In this document: piece after piece, positions 16,564 through 25,100 of the stretch
How positions within the stretch are numbered: position 1 is the first letter of the stretch
Layout of the letters: every line of letters starts with the position of its first letter
Assembly: GCA_045534165.1 (NCBI GenBank)
Contig: JAZSJD010000012.1
Span: 1 to 36,392 of the forward strand
DNA from: SIG575 sp045534165
GTDB taxonomy: Bacteria > Bacillota > Clostridia > Oscillospirales > Acutalibacteraceae
Length of the DNA stretch: 36,392 bases
Direction: 5' to 3'
Program-made: the position numbers and the translations under genes
The notes under the pieces: generated by a model
The model's database searches: none
What the model was told of the DNA's origin: nothing
What the model saw: the letters and a program-made list of their open reading frames with translations, nothing else

Positions 16564-17454
16564 TTATTTGTTGGTTTTTTCCAAAACACCGCCTAAGTCA
16601 AATGAGGGAATAAATTTATCTGTGGAAGAAGAAAGCTCTTGCATAAAACCGTTTTCAAAACCGAACTCATCAAAAAGGGATAAAGCTTTATTGTATTCTC
16701 TTGCGGTGATTTTTCTGTTGATTTCTTTATATTCAGATGCTTTCCCCATAGGAACATATTGGCTCATCAGGCTGATAATTACGTTTTCGGGAAGTTCATC
16801 TTTAATCCATTGAAAAATCTTTCTTGTCTGGGTAAGGTTCAAAGGTAAAACAAGATGACGGATTATGACACCTTTTTGCATCATACCGTTTTCATCAAAA
16901 ACATTTTCAGGTTGCTGTGAAATCATTTCTTTCACAGCTTTTGATGCAACTTCAAAATAATTTTCAGCTTTAGAATATTTTAAACTTGCTTCTTTATCAA
17001 AATATTTTATATCTGTCAGATAGATATCGATTATTCCCTCAAGTTTTTTCAATGTTTCAATACTTTCGTATCCTGAACAGTTATAAACTAAAGGGATTTT
17101 TGGTCTGTAAATTTCAAGTGCTTCAAGAATCTGTTTGGTGAAATGTGTTGGTGTCACAAAGTTAATGTTATGAGCACCATTTTCTTCCAGCTCATGGAAA
17201 ATTTCTGCAAGACGTTTTGTCGTGATTTCTTTGCCGAAACCTTTTGAACTTATTTCTTCATTCTGACAGTATACACATTTTAAAGGACAACCTGAAAAGA
17301 AAATTGTTCCCGAACCCTTTGTTCCGCTGATACAAGGTTCTTCCCAGAAATGAAGCTGAACTTTTGAAATTTTAAGTGTACTGTTCATACCGCAGAAACC
17401 TGCTTGTTTTTCTCTGTCAATACCGCATTTACGAGGGCAACTGTTACAAATCAT
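16564..17454 (-). CDS. Radical SAM protein, PflA-like (YggN/AmmeMemoRadiSam-type)
   Basis: This 296-residue protein binds a 4Fe-4S cluster through GCPLKCVYCQN (Cys56, Cys60, Cys63), the CxxxCxxC motif of radical SAM enzymes. It starts with a further cysteine group (C3, C6, C10, C21) that may bind metal. TPTHFTKQILEAL and NCSGYESIETLKKLEGIIDIYLTDIKYFD are typical of the pyruvate formate-lyase activating enzyme-like family of unknown substrate. It has about 90 bp of non-coding DNA after it containing the iol promoter, and it is divergent from coaX. No glycyl radical enzyme is nearby, so a partner cannot be named. I see no terminator before the iol promoter. Confidence 0.82.
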   Translation of the reverse strand: MICNSCPRKCGIDREKQAGFCGMNSTLKISKVQLHFWEEPCISGTKGSGTIFFSGCPLKCVYCQNEEISSKGFGKEITTKRLAEIFHELEENGAHNINFVTPTHFTKQILEALEIYRPKIPLVYNCSGYESIETLKKLEGIIDIYLTDIKYFDKEASLKYSKAENYFEVASKAVKEMISQQPENVFDENGMMQKGVIIRHLVLPLNLTQTRKIFQWIKDELPENVIISLMSQYVPMGKASEYKEINRKITAREYNKALSLFDEFGFENGFMQELSSSTDKFIPSFDLGGVLEKTNK

Positions 17455-17486
17455 AAATATTACCTCTGATTTTTTTCAATGGTAGT

Positions 17487-17492
17487 ATTATA
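17487..17492 (-). promoter_or_regulatory. Extended -10 promoter of the radical SAM gene
   Basis: The minus strand reads TGC-TATAAT, a perfect -10 with an extended TG element, 33 bp before the start codon. No good -35 box is seen. It lies only 3 bp from the -35 of the coaX promoter on the other strand, so the two polymerases would compete. Confidence 0.55.
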
Positions 17493-17495
17493 GCA

Positions 17496-17524
17496 TTGAT
17501 TTTTCAAAAAGAATAGAGTATAAT
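17496..17524 (+). promoter_or_regulatory. Sigma-A promoter of coaX
   Basis: TTGATT (17496-17501), a 17-bp spacer, then a perfect TATAAT (17519-17524). The leader would be about 25 bases and contains the GGAG site used by coaX. Confidence 0.8.
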
Positions 17525-17555
17525 ATGAAAAAAGTTGATTTTCGGAGCGATTAAT

Positions 17556-18332
17556 ATGGTTTTGACAATTGATGTGGGCAACACAAACATAACAATCGGA
17601 GCTTTTAAAGAAAGTGAGCTTGTTTTTGTGTCACGTCTTGCAACAGACAAAAAACGTATGGCAGACCAATATGCCTGTGAGATTATGAATATTTTTAAAC
17701 TGTATTCAGTTGATAAAAACGATTTTTCAGGCAGTATCTTAAGCAGTGTTGTTCCGGAAGTTACATATCCGGTAGGAGAAGCGGTAAGAAGGTTAACAGG
17801 TATAACACCACTTGTTGTAGGCCCCGGAATAAAAACAGGACTTAATATTCTGATTGATGACCCATCAACACTTGGTGCAGATTTTGTAACCGGTGGTGTG
17901 GCTGCTCTTAATAAATATCCGTTGCCTTGTTTTGTGGTGGATTTGGGAACAGCAAGCAAAATTTATGTAATTGACGAAAAAGGAAGTTTCCTTGGCTGTA
18001 CAATTGCAGCAGGTATCAATGTTTCAATGAATGCACTTTCTGCCTCAGCATCCCTTTTGCCAAGCATCGGTATTAAAAAAGCTAAATGCGCCTTAGGTAA
18101 GAATACGGTTGATTGTATCATTTCAGGTACACTTGTGGGCACTGCAGCAATGATTGACGGAATGGTTGAACGTTTTTCTGAGGAAATCGGCAGAAAACCT
18201 GCATCAATTGTGGCAACAGGCGGCTTTGCAAGAAGCGTAATCAGTAATTGTAAAACAGAAATCGTTTATGATAAGCACCTTTTACTTGAAGGGCTTAAAA
18301 TCATCTATGATAAAAACGTGAAAAGTAAATAA
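17556..18332 (+). CDS. coaX: Type III pantothenate kinase
   Basis: This 258-residue ASKHA-fold kinase phosphorylates pantothenate, the first step of coenzyme A synthesis. The phosphate motif LTIDVGNTNITIG contains Asp6. The second acidic motif is VVDLGTASKIYVID with Asp129. The pantothenate motif, usually GADR, reads GADF (107-110), and the G-x-I-x-P-G motif reads CTIAAG, so this is a diverged member; similar changes occur, as I recall, in a clostridial subgroup. The start at 17556 follows CGGAG, while a codon at 17535 has no such site. An ECF S component follows 66 bp downstream, which supports a vitamin salvage unit. Confidence 0.87.
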   Translation: MVLTIDVGNTNITIGAFKESELVFVSRLATDKKRMADQYACEIMNIFKLYSVDKNDFSGSILSSVVPEVTYPVGEAVRRLTGITPLVVGPGIKTGLNILIDDPSTLGADFVTGGVAALNKYPLPCFVVDLGTASKIYVIDEKGSFLGCTIAAGINVSMNALSASASLLPSIGIKKAKCALGKNTVDCIISGTLVGTAAMIDGMVERFSEEIGRKPASIVATGGFARSVISNCKTEIVYDKHLLLEGLKIIYDKNVKSK

Positions 18333-18355
18333 TTAATTTTTGCTAAATTTTGCGC

Positions 18356-18378
18356 CGCATCCGAATTTGTTCGGAGCG
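18356..18378 (+). other. Hairpin upstream of the ECF S component start
   Basis: TCCGAA (18360-18365) pairs with TTCGGA (18370-18375), and outer CGC/GCG extend the stem with one bulged A. It ends six bases before the AAGGAGG site of the next gene. No T-run follows, so it may tune translation or RNA stability. Confidence 0.4.
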
Positions 18379-18398
18379 ACAGCAAGGAGGAATATAAA

Positions 18399-19148
18399 AT
18401 GCAAAAAAAATCAATGTCAAAAAATTCGATGTCAAAACTTGTTAAACTCACACAACTGGCAGTTCTGACTGCAATAATTATCGTGATGTCTGTTACGGGG
18501 TTAGGGTATTTGCAAGTCGGCATGCTCTCTATTGCAATTGTTATAATTCCGGTTGTGATTGGTGCTGTTGTTTTTGGCCCCGGAGCAGGAGCTTATTTGG
18601 GCCTTGTATTTGGTATCACAAGTTTTGCTCAATGCTTTACTAAAGATGTTTTTGGAATGGCGCTTCTTGGGATAAGTCCTATTAAAACTTTCTTAATGTG
18701 TGTTCCGACAAGAGTGCTTGCAGGTTTTTTGTGTGGACTTATTTTTAAAGCAATTTCGGGTGGTTTTAAACGTGAAGGTAAAAATAAAGTGTCAGAAGGC
18801 TTTGCTTATCCTTTGGCAGCAATAAGCGGACCTGTTTTTAACACCTCTTTCTTCATTTTAACACTTTTGTTGTTTTTTGGTAAGACAAAAGAAGTAACCG
18901 ATTTGATACATGTTTCAAAAGATGCTTTTGTATCTATACTTACGAGTGTTCTGAGATTTAGTGAAAAGATTTTTGGAGATTTGGATAATATTATTCTTGC
19001 TGTTGAAAGCATTCAACCTGATAATTTGTTTATGGTTGTTTTGTTTTTAGTTGGTTTTAATTTCATCGTTGAAATCTTTGCTTGTTTCATTATCGGCTCC
19101 GCTGTAAGTAAAGCAATTAATGTTGCAAATAAAAAAATGAAAATATAA
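18399..19148 (+). CDS. ECF transporter S component, probable pantothenate importer
   Basis: This 249-residue membrane protein has about six hydrophobic helices and the S-component start: a basic N-terminus, then LTQLAVLTAIIIVMSVTGLGYLQVGMLSIAIVIIPVVIGAVVFGPGAGAYLGLVFGITSF, where the alanine-rich helix contacts the shared EcfT subunit. Such proteins bind a vitamin and need the EcfA/A'/T energising module, which is absent here and presumably encoded elsewhere. Adjacency to coaX points to pantothenate (PanT-like), though substrate cannot be proven from sequence. AAGGAGG precedes the ATG by 8 bases. A terminator follows immediately. Confidence 0.82.
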   Translation: MQKKSMSKNSMSKLVKLTQLAVLTAIIIVMSVTGLGYLQVGMLSIAIVIIPVVIGAVVFGPGAGAYLGLVFGITSFAQCFTKDVFGMALLGISPIKTFLMCVPTRVLAGFLCGLIFKAISGGFKREGKNKVSEGFAYPLAAISGPVFNTSFFILTLLLFFGKTKEVTDLIHVSKDAFVSILTSVLRFSEKIFGDLDNIILAVESIQPDNLFMVVLFLVGFNFIVEIFACFIIGSAVSKAINVANKKMKI

Positions 19149-19154
19149 AAAATA

Positions 19155-19184
19155 AAAGCCGTACTTTTCTTGTATGGCTTTTTT
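19155..19184 (+). terminator. Terminator of the coaX-ECF operon
   Basis: AAGCCGTAC pairs with GTATGGCTT (one G-U pair) around a short T-rich loop, and a run of six T follows. It lies only 24 bp before the next start codon. No new promoter is visible in that gap, so the next operon may use a promoter inside the ECF gene or readthrough. Confidence 0.8.
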
Positions 19185-19207
19185 GCAAATGTAAAGGAGA
19201 GATAGAT

Positions 19208-22200
19208 ATGATTTTTCCAAAGTCAAAAGAAAAAACTTTAACAAAAGAACTTTTCAAAAATCCTACGAATGAATATCGTGGCGAACCTTTCTGGGCTCTC
19301 AACAACAACCTGGATAAGGAAAAAATGAAAAAACAACTTGATTATTTTGAAGAAATGGGTATTGGCGGTGCTCATATGCATTGTCGTACAGGTCTTGATA
19401 TTGACTATATGAGTGAAGAATATCTTGAACATATAAAAGCTGTTGTTGAACGTGCAAAAGAAAAAGATATGAAAGCATATCTTTATGATGAAGACCGTTG
19501 GCCTTCAGGTTTTGCAGGTGGTCTTGTTACCTGTAATGAAGAATACAGAGCAAGATACATAGCTTTTTCTCCCATAAAGAAAGAAGACGTTGTTGAAAGA
19601 AGACTTAACGATTCCCAGAGCATGGGTACACTTACAAAAGATGGTCAGCTTCTTGCAAAATATGATATTACCCTTGAAAACGGATATCTTAAGAGTTACA
19701 AACGTCTTGAGGATGATGAGGACGGAGAAAATGTATGGTATGCATATCTTGAGGTTTCAAAAGAGTCACCCTGGTTCAATAATCAGACTTATGCAGATAC
19801 ACTTAACCCGGAAGCAATCGAAAAATTTGTTGAAGTAACTCATCAGAGATACTATGATGCACTTAAAGATTATATCGGTGATACAATTCCTGCAATTTTC
19901 ACAGATGAACCTCAGCATACAAGAAAAACTTCACTTGATTTTGCAGAAGATAAAACAAGTGAAATTATTCCCTATACAGATAAACTTCCTGAAATATATA
20001 AAGAAAAATATGGTGAAGACTTCTTTGATACTTTACCTGAAATTTTCTGGGATTTACCAAAATCAGAAGTTTCTCTTGCAAGATACAGATTCCATGACCT
20101 TACAACTGAACTTTTAGCAACTGCTTTTGCTGACACAATCGGCAAATGGTGTGATGAACACAATCTTCCTCTTACAGGTCATATGATGGAAGAACAAAAC
20201 CTTAATTCACAGACATCCGCTATCGGTGAAGCAATGCGTTCATACCGTTCATTTGGTTTGCCGGGCATTGATATGCTTTGTGACCAGAGAGAATATTCAA
20301 CTGCAAAACAAGCGCAAAGTGCTTCTCACCAGTATGGCAGGGAAGGTGTTCTTAGTGAACTTTACGGTGTTACCGGTTGGGAATTTGATTTCAGAGGTCA
20401 TAAACAGCAGGGTGACTGGCAGGCTGTTCTTGGCATAACAAACCGTGTTCATCATCTTTCATGGTACAGTATGGAAGGCGAAGCAAAACGTGACTATCCT
20501 GCATCAATTTTCTATCAATCTCCATGGTATAAAGAATATAAACTTGTTGAAGACCACTTTGCAAGAGTAAATACTGCACTCACAAGAGGTAAACCGGAAG
20601 TTAAGGTTGGTCTTATTCATCCTGTTGAAAGCTATTGGATTCACTATGGTCCATATGAACAGACAGGTCTTTATCGTGAAGAACTCGAACAGAATTTCCA
20701 GAATGTAATTTTATGGCTTCTTTCAAATCAGCTTGATTTTGATTTTATTGCAGAATCACTTCTTCCCTCACAGAATAAAGGTCAGGAAGGCAAGAAATTC
20801 AATGTGGGCGAAATGGATTATGATGTTGTTATTGTGCCTGCTCTTGAAACAATCAGAGCAACAACTCTTGAAAGATTAAAAGCTTTCAAAAAAGCGGGCG
20901 GTAAAGTTATTTTCTTAGGTTCTGTGCCCGGATATGTTGATGCTGTTTCAAGTGATGAAGCAAAAGAATTTGCAAAAGAATGCGACAATGTTTCATTCAC
21001 ACAGGCAAGCCTTGTAAAGAGCCTTGAAGAATTCAAAACAGTTTATCTTCTTGACGGAGAAGGTAAAAATGCAAAAAATCTTTTCTATCAGATGAGAAAT
21101 GATAATGATTGCAAATGGCTCTTTATCGCAAATGCTGTTAAATGTACAACTCCCGATCTTATAAGAGATACGGAGCTTACAATTAAAATCAAAGGTTCAT
21201 TCAATGCAGAAATTTATGATACATTGACAGGTGAAATTTACCCCATTGCAACAGATTGCAAAGGTGGTTTCACTGTTATGAAAAAACAGATTTTCCGTCA
21301 TGACAGTATTCTTCTTAAACTTACAGAGGCAGAAGAACATTCAGCTGAACTTGTTGTTGCAGAAAGAGAAGTTGAAGAAAAAATTCATCTTCTTGGTCAG
21401 ATGGAATATGAAATGTCAGAACCCAACGTTGCTTTGCTTGAAAGAGCAGAATATCGTTTTGATGGTGGTGAATGGCAGGCTGAAGAAGAAGTTCTTCTCA
21501 TAGACGATAAGTTCAGAGAAATTATCGGCTATCCATCAAGAAAAGAATCGGTTGCACAGCCTTGGGTAATTCAGAATGAAGAAAATTCTAATCACACTCT
21601 TGAATTGTGTTACACAGTTCATTGTGATATTGATACAGAAGACCTTTATTTTGCATATGAAAGACCTGAACTTTGCGAAATCAAAGTAAACGGCAAACTT
21701 CTTCAGCAGAAATATGAAGGCTGGTATGTTGATGAATGTCTTGTTAAAATGAATATCGGCAAGTTCACAAAAGGTGATAATACAATTGAAGTTAAGATGC
21801 CTTTTGCAAAGAAAACGAATGTTGAATGGGGTTATCTTCTCGGTGACTTCGGTGTGAATGTTGAAGGAGAAAAAATTACAATCACAGAAAAACGCAAAAC
21901 AATTGCTTTTGGTGAATATTTAAGATATGGTATGCCTTTCTATGGCGGCAACCTTACTTACAAATATAAAGTCAATGTTGCTGAGGGTGATTACAGACTT
22001 TCCTGCACAATGTTCCGCAATCCTATTATTGCTGTTTCCGTTGATTCAAAAGACTGTGGCAGAATTGCATTTGAACCATATTCAGTTGAACTCGGTCATC
22101 TCAAAGCCGGTGAACATTTAATTGAAATCACAGCATTCGGTCATCGTTACAACAGTTTCGGTGCAATTCATAATAACGATCTGAACAGACAGTGGCATGG

Positions 22201-22309
22201 TCCTGATGCTTGGCGTGTTATCTGGGAAGATTACACAAAATATTATTTCTTCAAACCAATTGGCATCCAGAAAGAGCCTGTTCTTGAAAAATTGGAGGAA
22301 ACAAAATGA
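19208..22309 (+). CDS. Large GH106-like glycoside hydrolase
   Basis: This 1033-residue protein without a signal peptide looks like a cytoplasmic glycosidase. The N-terminal barrel has EYRGEPFWALNNNL, then MGIGGAHMHCRTGLDIDYMSEEYLEH, and YLYDEDRWPSG (residues 92-101), a signature of a broad family usually annotated as glycosyl hydrolase or GH106 (alpha-L-rhamnosidase)-like. IPAIFTDEPQH carries a likely catalytic acid. A middle region (YDVVIVPALETIRATTLERLKAFKKAGGKVIFLG) resembles a glutamine amidotransferase-like domain, and the C-terminal 350 residues look like beta-sandwich modules. Rhamnosidase activity is only a guess. AAAGGAGAG precedes the ATG. Its stop overlaps the next start as ATGA. 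Confidence 0.75.
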   Translation: MIFPKSKEKTLTKELFKNPTNEYRGEPFWALNNNLDKEKMKKQLDYFEEMGIGGAHMHCRTGLDIDYMSEEYLEHIKAVVERAKEKDMKAYLYDEDRWPSGFAGGLVTCNEEYRARYIAFSPIKKEDVVERRLNDSQSMGTLTKDGQLLAKYDITLENGYLKSYKRLEDDEDGENVWYAYLEVSKESPWFNNQTYADTLNPEAIEKFVEVTHQRYYDALKDYIGDTIPAIFTDEPQHTRKTSLDFAEDKTSEIIPYTDKLPEIYKEKYGEDFFDTLPEIFWDLPKSEVSLARYRFHDLTTELLATAFADTIGKWCDEHNLPLTGHMMEEQNLNSQTSAIGEAMRSYRSFGLPGIDMLCDQREYSTAKQAQSASHQYGREGVLSELYGVTGWEFDFRGHKQQGDWQAVLGITNRVHHLSWYSMEGEAKRDYPASIFYQSPWYKEYKLVEDHFARVNTALTRGKPEVKVGLIHPVESYWIHYGPYEQTGLYREELEQNFQNVILWLLSNQLDFDFIAESLLPSQNKGQEGKKFNVGEMDYDVVIVPALETIRATTLERLKAFKKAGGKVIFLGSVPGYVDAVSSDEAKEFAKECDNVSFTQASLVKSLEEFKTVYLLDGEGKNAKNLFYQMRNDNDCKWLFIANAVKCTTPDLIRDTELTIKIKGSFNAEIYDTLTGEIYPIATDCKGGFTVMKKQIFRHDSILLKLTEAEEHSAELVVAEREVEEKIHLLGQMEYEMSEPNVALLERAEYRFDGGEWQAEEEVLLIDDKFREIIGYPSRKESVAQPWVIQNEENSNHTLELCYTVHCDIDTEDLYFAYERPELCEIKVNGKLLQQKYEGWYVDECLVKMNIGKFTKGDNTIEVKMPFAKKTNVEWGYLLGDFGVNVEGEKITITEKRKTIAFGEYLRYGMPFYGGNLTYKYKVNVAEGDYRLSCTMFRNPIIAVSVDSKDCGRIAFEPYSVELGHLKAGEHLIEITAFGHRYNSFGAIHNNDLNRQWHGPDAWRVIWEDYTKYYFFKPIGIQKEPVLEKLEETK

Positions 22310-23751
22310 TTATAGTTTATGTGCTTCTTGCAATACTTGCTGTGATTGCTGTGTTGCTTCTTGTTGCTGTTATTAACGCAATAAGAATAAAAGCAAAACC
22401 AATTGAAGGTAAAGAAAAACTTGATTACACAAGTGAAGAAGAAAAAATTTATGCAGAAAAATTGTCGAGAATGGTTAAAATTCCTACAATTTCTTTGAGA
22501 GGTAAAACTGACCTTACAGAGTTTTATAATCTTCATAAAGTTCTTGAAGAAGATTTTCCTCTTGTTCATAAAAACCTTGAAAAAGTTGAAATTCAGGGCA
22601 ATCTTCTTTACAAATGGACAGGTAAAGATTCTTCACGTGCATTTCTTCTTATGGGACACCAGGATGTTGTTCCTGCAGAAGAAACTGATTGGAAATATGA
22701 CCCGTTCTCAGGTGAAATTGCAGATGGTGCAGTTCATGGAAGGGGAGCAATGGACTGTAAATGTACAGTGCTTGCAGAAATGTGTGCAGTTGAAGAACTT
22801 CTCAAAGAGGGCTTTGAACCTGCTTGTGATGTTTATCTTGCTTTTTCAGCTAATGAAGAAATCTTCGGTGGCGGTGCAGATTTAATCATTGATTATCTGC
22901 TTGAAAAAGGTGTTCGTCTTTCTTCTGTTATGGACGAGGGCGGAACAATTATGGAAAAAGCTTTTCCCGGTGTTTCCTGCGATACTGCAGCAATCGGTAT
23001 TGTTGAAAAAGGTAACTGTAATATAAAAATTATTGCAAAGGGTGCAGGCGGACACTCATCAACTCCGCCTAAAAACACTCCTCTTGCACGCCTTGCAGGT
23101 TTCGTGAATGAAGTTGAAACAAAGAAACCGTTCAAAAAATATATGAGTAAGCCTATAAAACAGATGTTTGCATCTGTTGCACCTTATGCATCTTTCCCAA
23201 TGAGACTGGTGCTTGGTAATGTGTGGCTCTTTAAGCCTGCGCTTGTTGCTCTTTTACCTTCACTTTCATCTTTTGGTGAAGCTTTTCTTTCAACAACCTG
23301 TGCTTTCACAATGTGTGGCGGTTCAACAACACCTAACGTTATTCCTGACGAAGCATATGTTATCTGCAACATCAGACCTTCAATTCATCAGGATGCTGAT
23401 GCTTCAATTGCAGTTCTTGAAAAAATCGCAGAAAAATATGACCTTAAAGTTGAACCTATGAACAGAAGAAGCGCTTCTGAAATCACAGATATTGATGCTG
23501 AAGAGTTTCAGTATCTTAAAAAGTGTATCAACGAAACAATGCCTGATGTTTGTGTAACTCCATATTTTATGGCAGGTGCAACAGACTGTCGTTTCTATGA
23601 AAGAGTAACTGATAATTGTCTTCGTTTCTGTCCTGTTAAACAGACTCCGAAACAGCTTGCAGCAATGCACGCAGCAAACGAAAATATTTCAACGGATAAC
23701 CTGGCAGTTGGTGTAAAATTCTATAAGTACTACATTAAAAATCACAAATAA
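22306..23751 (+). CDS. Membrane-anchored M20-family peptidase (carboxypeptidase S-like)
   Basis: This 481-residue metallopeptidase starts with a single transmembrane helix (residues 2-27), so its catalytic domain is probably tethered to the membrane. The M20 metal ligands and catalytic residues are complete: MGHQDVV (His118, Asp120), RGAMDCK (Asp150), NEE (Glu184, Glu185), MDEGG (Asp210) and MHAANE (His455). FARGAGGHSSTPP-like KGAGGHSSTPPKNTP is the dimerisation-domain motif. Similar enzymes hydrolyse dipeptides or N-acyl amino acids. The start codon overlaps the preceding stop (ATGA) and has GGAGG upstream, so the gene is translationally coupled to the glycosidase. Confidence 0.88.
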   Translation: MIIVYVLLAILAVIAVLLLVAVINAIRIKAKPIEGKEKLDYTSEEEKIYAEKLSRMVKIPTISLRGKTDLTEFYNLHKVLEEDFPLVHKNLEKVEIQGNLLYKWTGKDSSRAFLLMGHQDVVPAEETDWKYDPFSGEIADGAVHGRGAMDCKCTVLAEMCAVEELLKEGFEPACDVYLAFSANEEIFGGGADLIIDYLLEKGVRLSSVMDEGGTIMEKAFPGVSCDTAAIGIVEKGNCNIKIIAKGAGGHSSTPPKNTPLARLAGFVNEVETKKPFKKYMSKPIKQMFASVAPYASFPMRLVLGNVWLFKPALVALLPSLSSFGEAFLSTTCAFTMCGGSTTPNVIPDEAYVICNIRPSIHQDADASIAVLEKIAEKYDLKVEPMNRRSASEITDIDAEEFQYLKKCINETMPDVCVTPYFMAGATDCRFYERVTDNCLRFCPVKQTPKQLAAMHAANENISTDNLAVGVKFYKYYIKNHK

Positions 23752-23766
23752 TCTGGGTGGTAAAAG

Positions 23767-24864
23767 TTGAGTAATAAAAGCATAAATATCATTTTGTCTT
23801 TATTTGCTGTGTTGGCAGTTACCGTTACTGTTGCCATTACTGTTTATAAAAATAAAGATTCACTTCCTGTTAATCAGGAAGAAACTGAAATTGTCACAGT
23901 TGCAGATGGATTTTATCTTGAAAACGACAGTTGGGTTTTATATCAGAATGGCAAAATTTCAAATGACACAGGTGTTTTTGAAGGTAAGGTAAACGGTAAA
24001 GATGGTTTCTGGATGGCAGTTGACGGAAAAATTGATTTTTCTTTATCGTCTCTTGACTATGTTTCAAACGGTAATTGGCAATATGTAAAAAACGGAGAAG
24101 TAATTGAAAAGGACAATTCTTCAGTTTCTTCGCTTTTTGGTGAAACACTTAATAGTTTAAGTGGTAAAAAAGATGTTGAACCCTTTGGCGGATTCAGTCT
24201 GTCAGAAGAAGATAAAACTCTTCTTGAAACAGAGATAAAGAAAAACAACCAAAAAGGCTGCAAAACCGGCTTTGTGGTTATGAACCTTAATTCTCTCAAT
24301 GGATTTTCTTATAATGCAGATGAAAAAATCTATTCTGCAAGTACAATTAAAGGTCCGTATGTTGTATCGCTTGTTAAAAATGATAATTCTTTACTTCAAA
24401 AAGAAAGAAACAGAATTGAAGCTATTCTTATGCGGTCATCAAATGTGGATTATGAATCTTTAAGAGATAACTATGGTGACGATTGTTTTATCAGCTTTTC
24501 TGCTGAAACAGGAAATGATTTGGTAGTTGATACAACTCATAATTATCAGTTTTTGACACCACGTAAGCTTGCGCATCTTTGGTCGAATAGTTATGTTTTC
24601 CTGCAGAGTTCACGAACAGGTAAAGACCTTGGTGATATTTTTGAAAAACCTGAAGTTTCACCGATAAACAAAATCTTTGGTGATGAAAATATCACCCAGA
24701 CAAAGGCAGGCTGGCTGACAATAAACAGCACAAGAGTCACAAATGATGCAGGTGTTGTTTACACTGAAAACGGTGATTATCTTATTGTAATTATGACAAC
24801 TGCACCTTGCGATTTCACAGTTCTTGAAAACCTTGCAGGTGCAATTGAGAAAGTTATAAAATAA
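23767..24864 (+). CDS. Class-A-like serine hydrolase with N-terminal repeats, membrane anchored
   Basis: This 365-residue protein starts at a TTG codon after GGGTGG. It has one N-terminal membrane helix (residues 5-27), then a region of roughly 40-115 with Trp/Gly/Asn repeat units (ENDSWVLYQNGKI, NGKDGFWMAVDGKI, SNGNWQYVKNGEV) resembling cell-wall binding repeats. The C-terminal domain has a class A beta-lactamase/transpeptidase-like site: SASTIKG gives Ser192 and Lys195, SSN (224-226) replaces SDN, and TKAGW (Lys313) stands for KTG. The changed second motif and lack of a clear Glu166 partner argue against a true beta-lactamase; a cell-wall peptide hydrolase or D-Ala peptidase is more likely. 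It sits 15 bp after the M20 gene. Confidence 0.75.
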   Translation: MSNKSINIILSLFAVLAVTVTVAITVYKNKDSLPVNQEETEIVTVADGFYLENDSWVLYQNGKISNDTGVFEGKVNGKDGFWMAVDGKIDFSLSSLDYVSNGNWQYVKNGEVIEKDNSSVSSLFGETLNSLSGKKDVEPFGGFSLSEEDKTLLETEIKKNNQKGCKTGFVVMNLNSLNGFSYNADEKIYSASTIKGPYVVSLVKNDNSLLQKERNRIEAILMRSSNVDYESLRDNYGDDCFISFSAETGNDLVVDTTHNYQFLTPRKLAHLWSNSYVFLQSSRTGKDLGDIFEKPEVSPINKIFGDENITQTKAGWLTINSTRVTNDAGVVYTENGDYLIVIMTTAPCDFTVLENLAGAIEKVIK

Positions 24865-24885
24865 AAATTCGGGAGGTTGAGTTGT

Positions 24886-25065
24886 ATGGCTATAGCTGAT
24901 TCTGTGCCTTTGATTCTTATACCTATAGTGCTGATGGTGCTTTTGGGTTTAGCACTTATTATAGCAGCTGCGATTGTGGTTACAGTTATTCTTGTTAAGA
25001 AAAACAAAAAGAAAAAAGAAGCAGTAAAACTGACTGAAACAACAAATCAAATGAATAATCAATAA
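24886..25065 (+). CDS. Small single-helix membrane protein
   Basis: This 59-residue protein consists of a short N-terminus, one long hydrophobic helix (about residues 6-33, LILIPIVLMVLLGLALIIAAA then IVVTVILV), and a basic, Lys-rich tail ending in Gln/Asn residues. The Lys cluster after the helix predicts the tail is cytoplasmic. GGGAGG lies 9 bases before the ATG; an in-frame TTG closer to that site is rejected. It is the last gene of the operon, 21 bp after the serine hydrolase, and a terminator follows. No family is recognised. Confidence 0.6.
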   Translation: MAIADSVPLILIPIVLMVLLGLALIIAAAIVVTVILVKKNKKKKEAVKLTETTNQMNNQ

Positions 25066-25069
25066 AAAT

Positions 25070-25100
25070 AAACCGTCTGAATTTAGTGTTCAGACGGTTT
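25070..25100. terminator. Bidirectional terminator between convergent genes
   Basis: A 12-bp perfect stem (25070-25081 with 25089-25100) around a 7-base loop, with T-rich bases on the plus side and A-rich bases before it. It can end both the small membrane gene and the minus-strand XRE gene, whose stop codon lies inside the right arm. Confidence 0.82.

Noticed and set aside
23767..24864. Calling a beta-lactamase resistance gene
   Set aside because: The SDN motif is changed and no clear general-base Glu is seen; wall-binding-like repeats and a membrane anchor fit another role.
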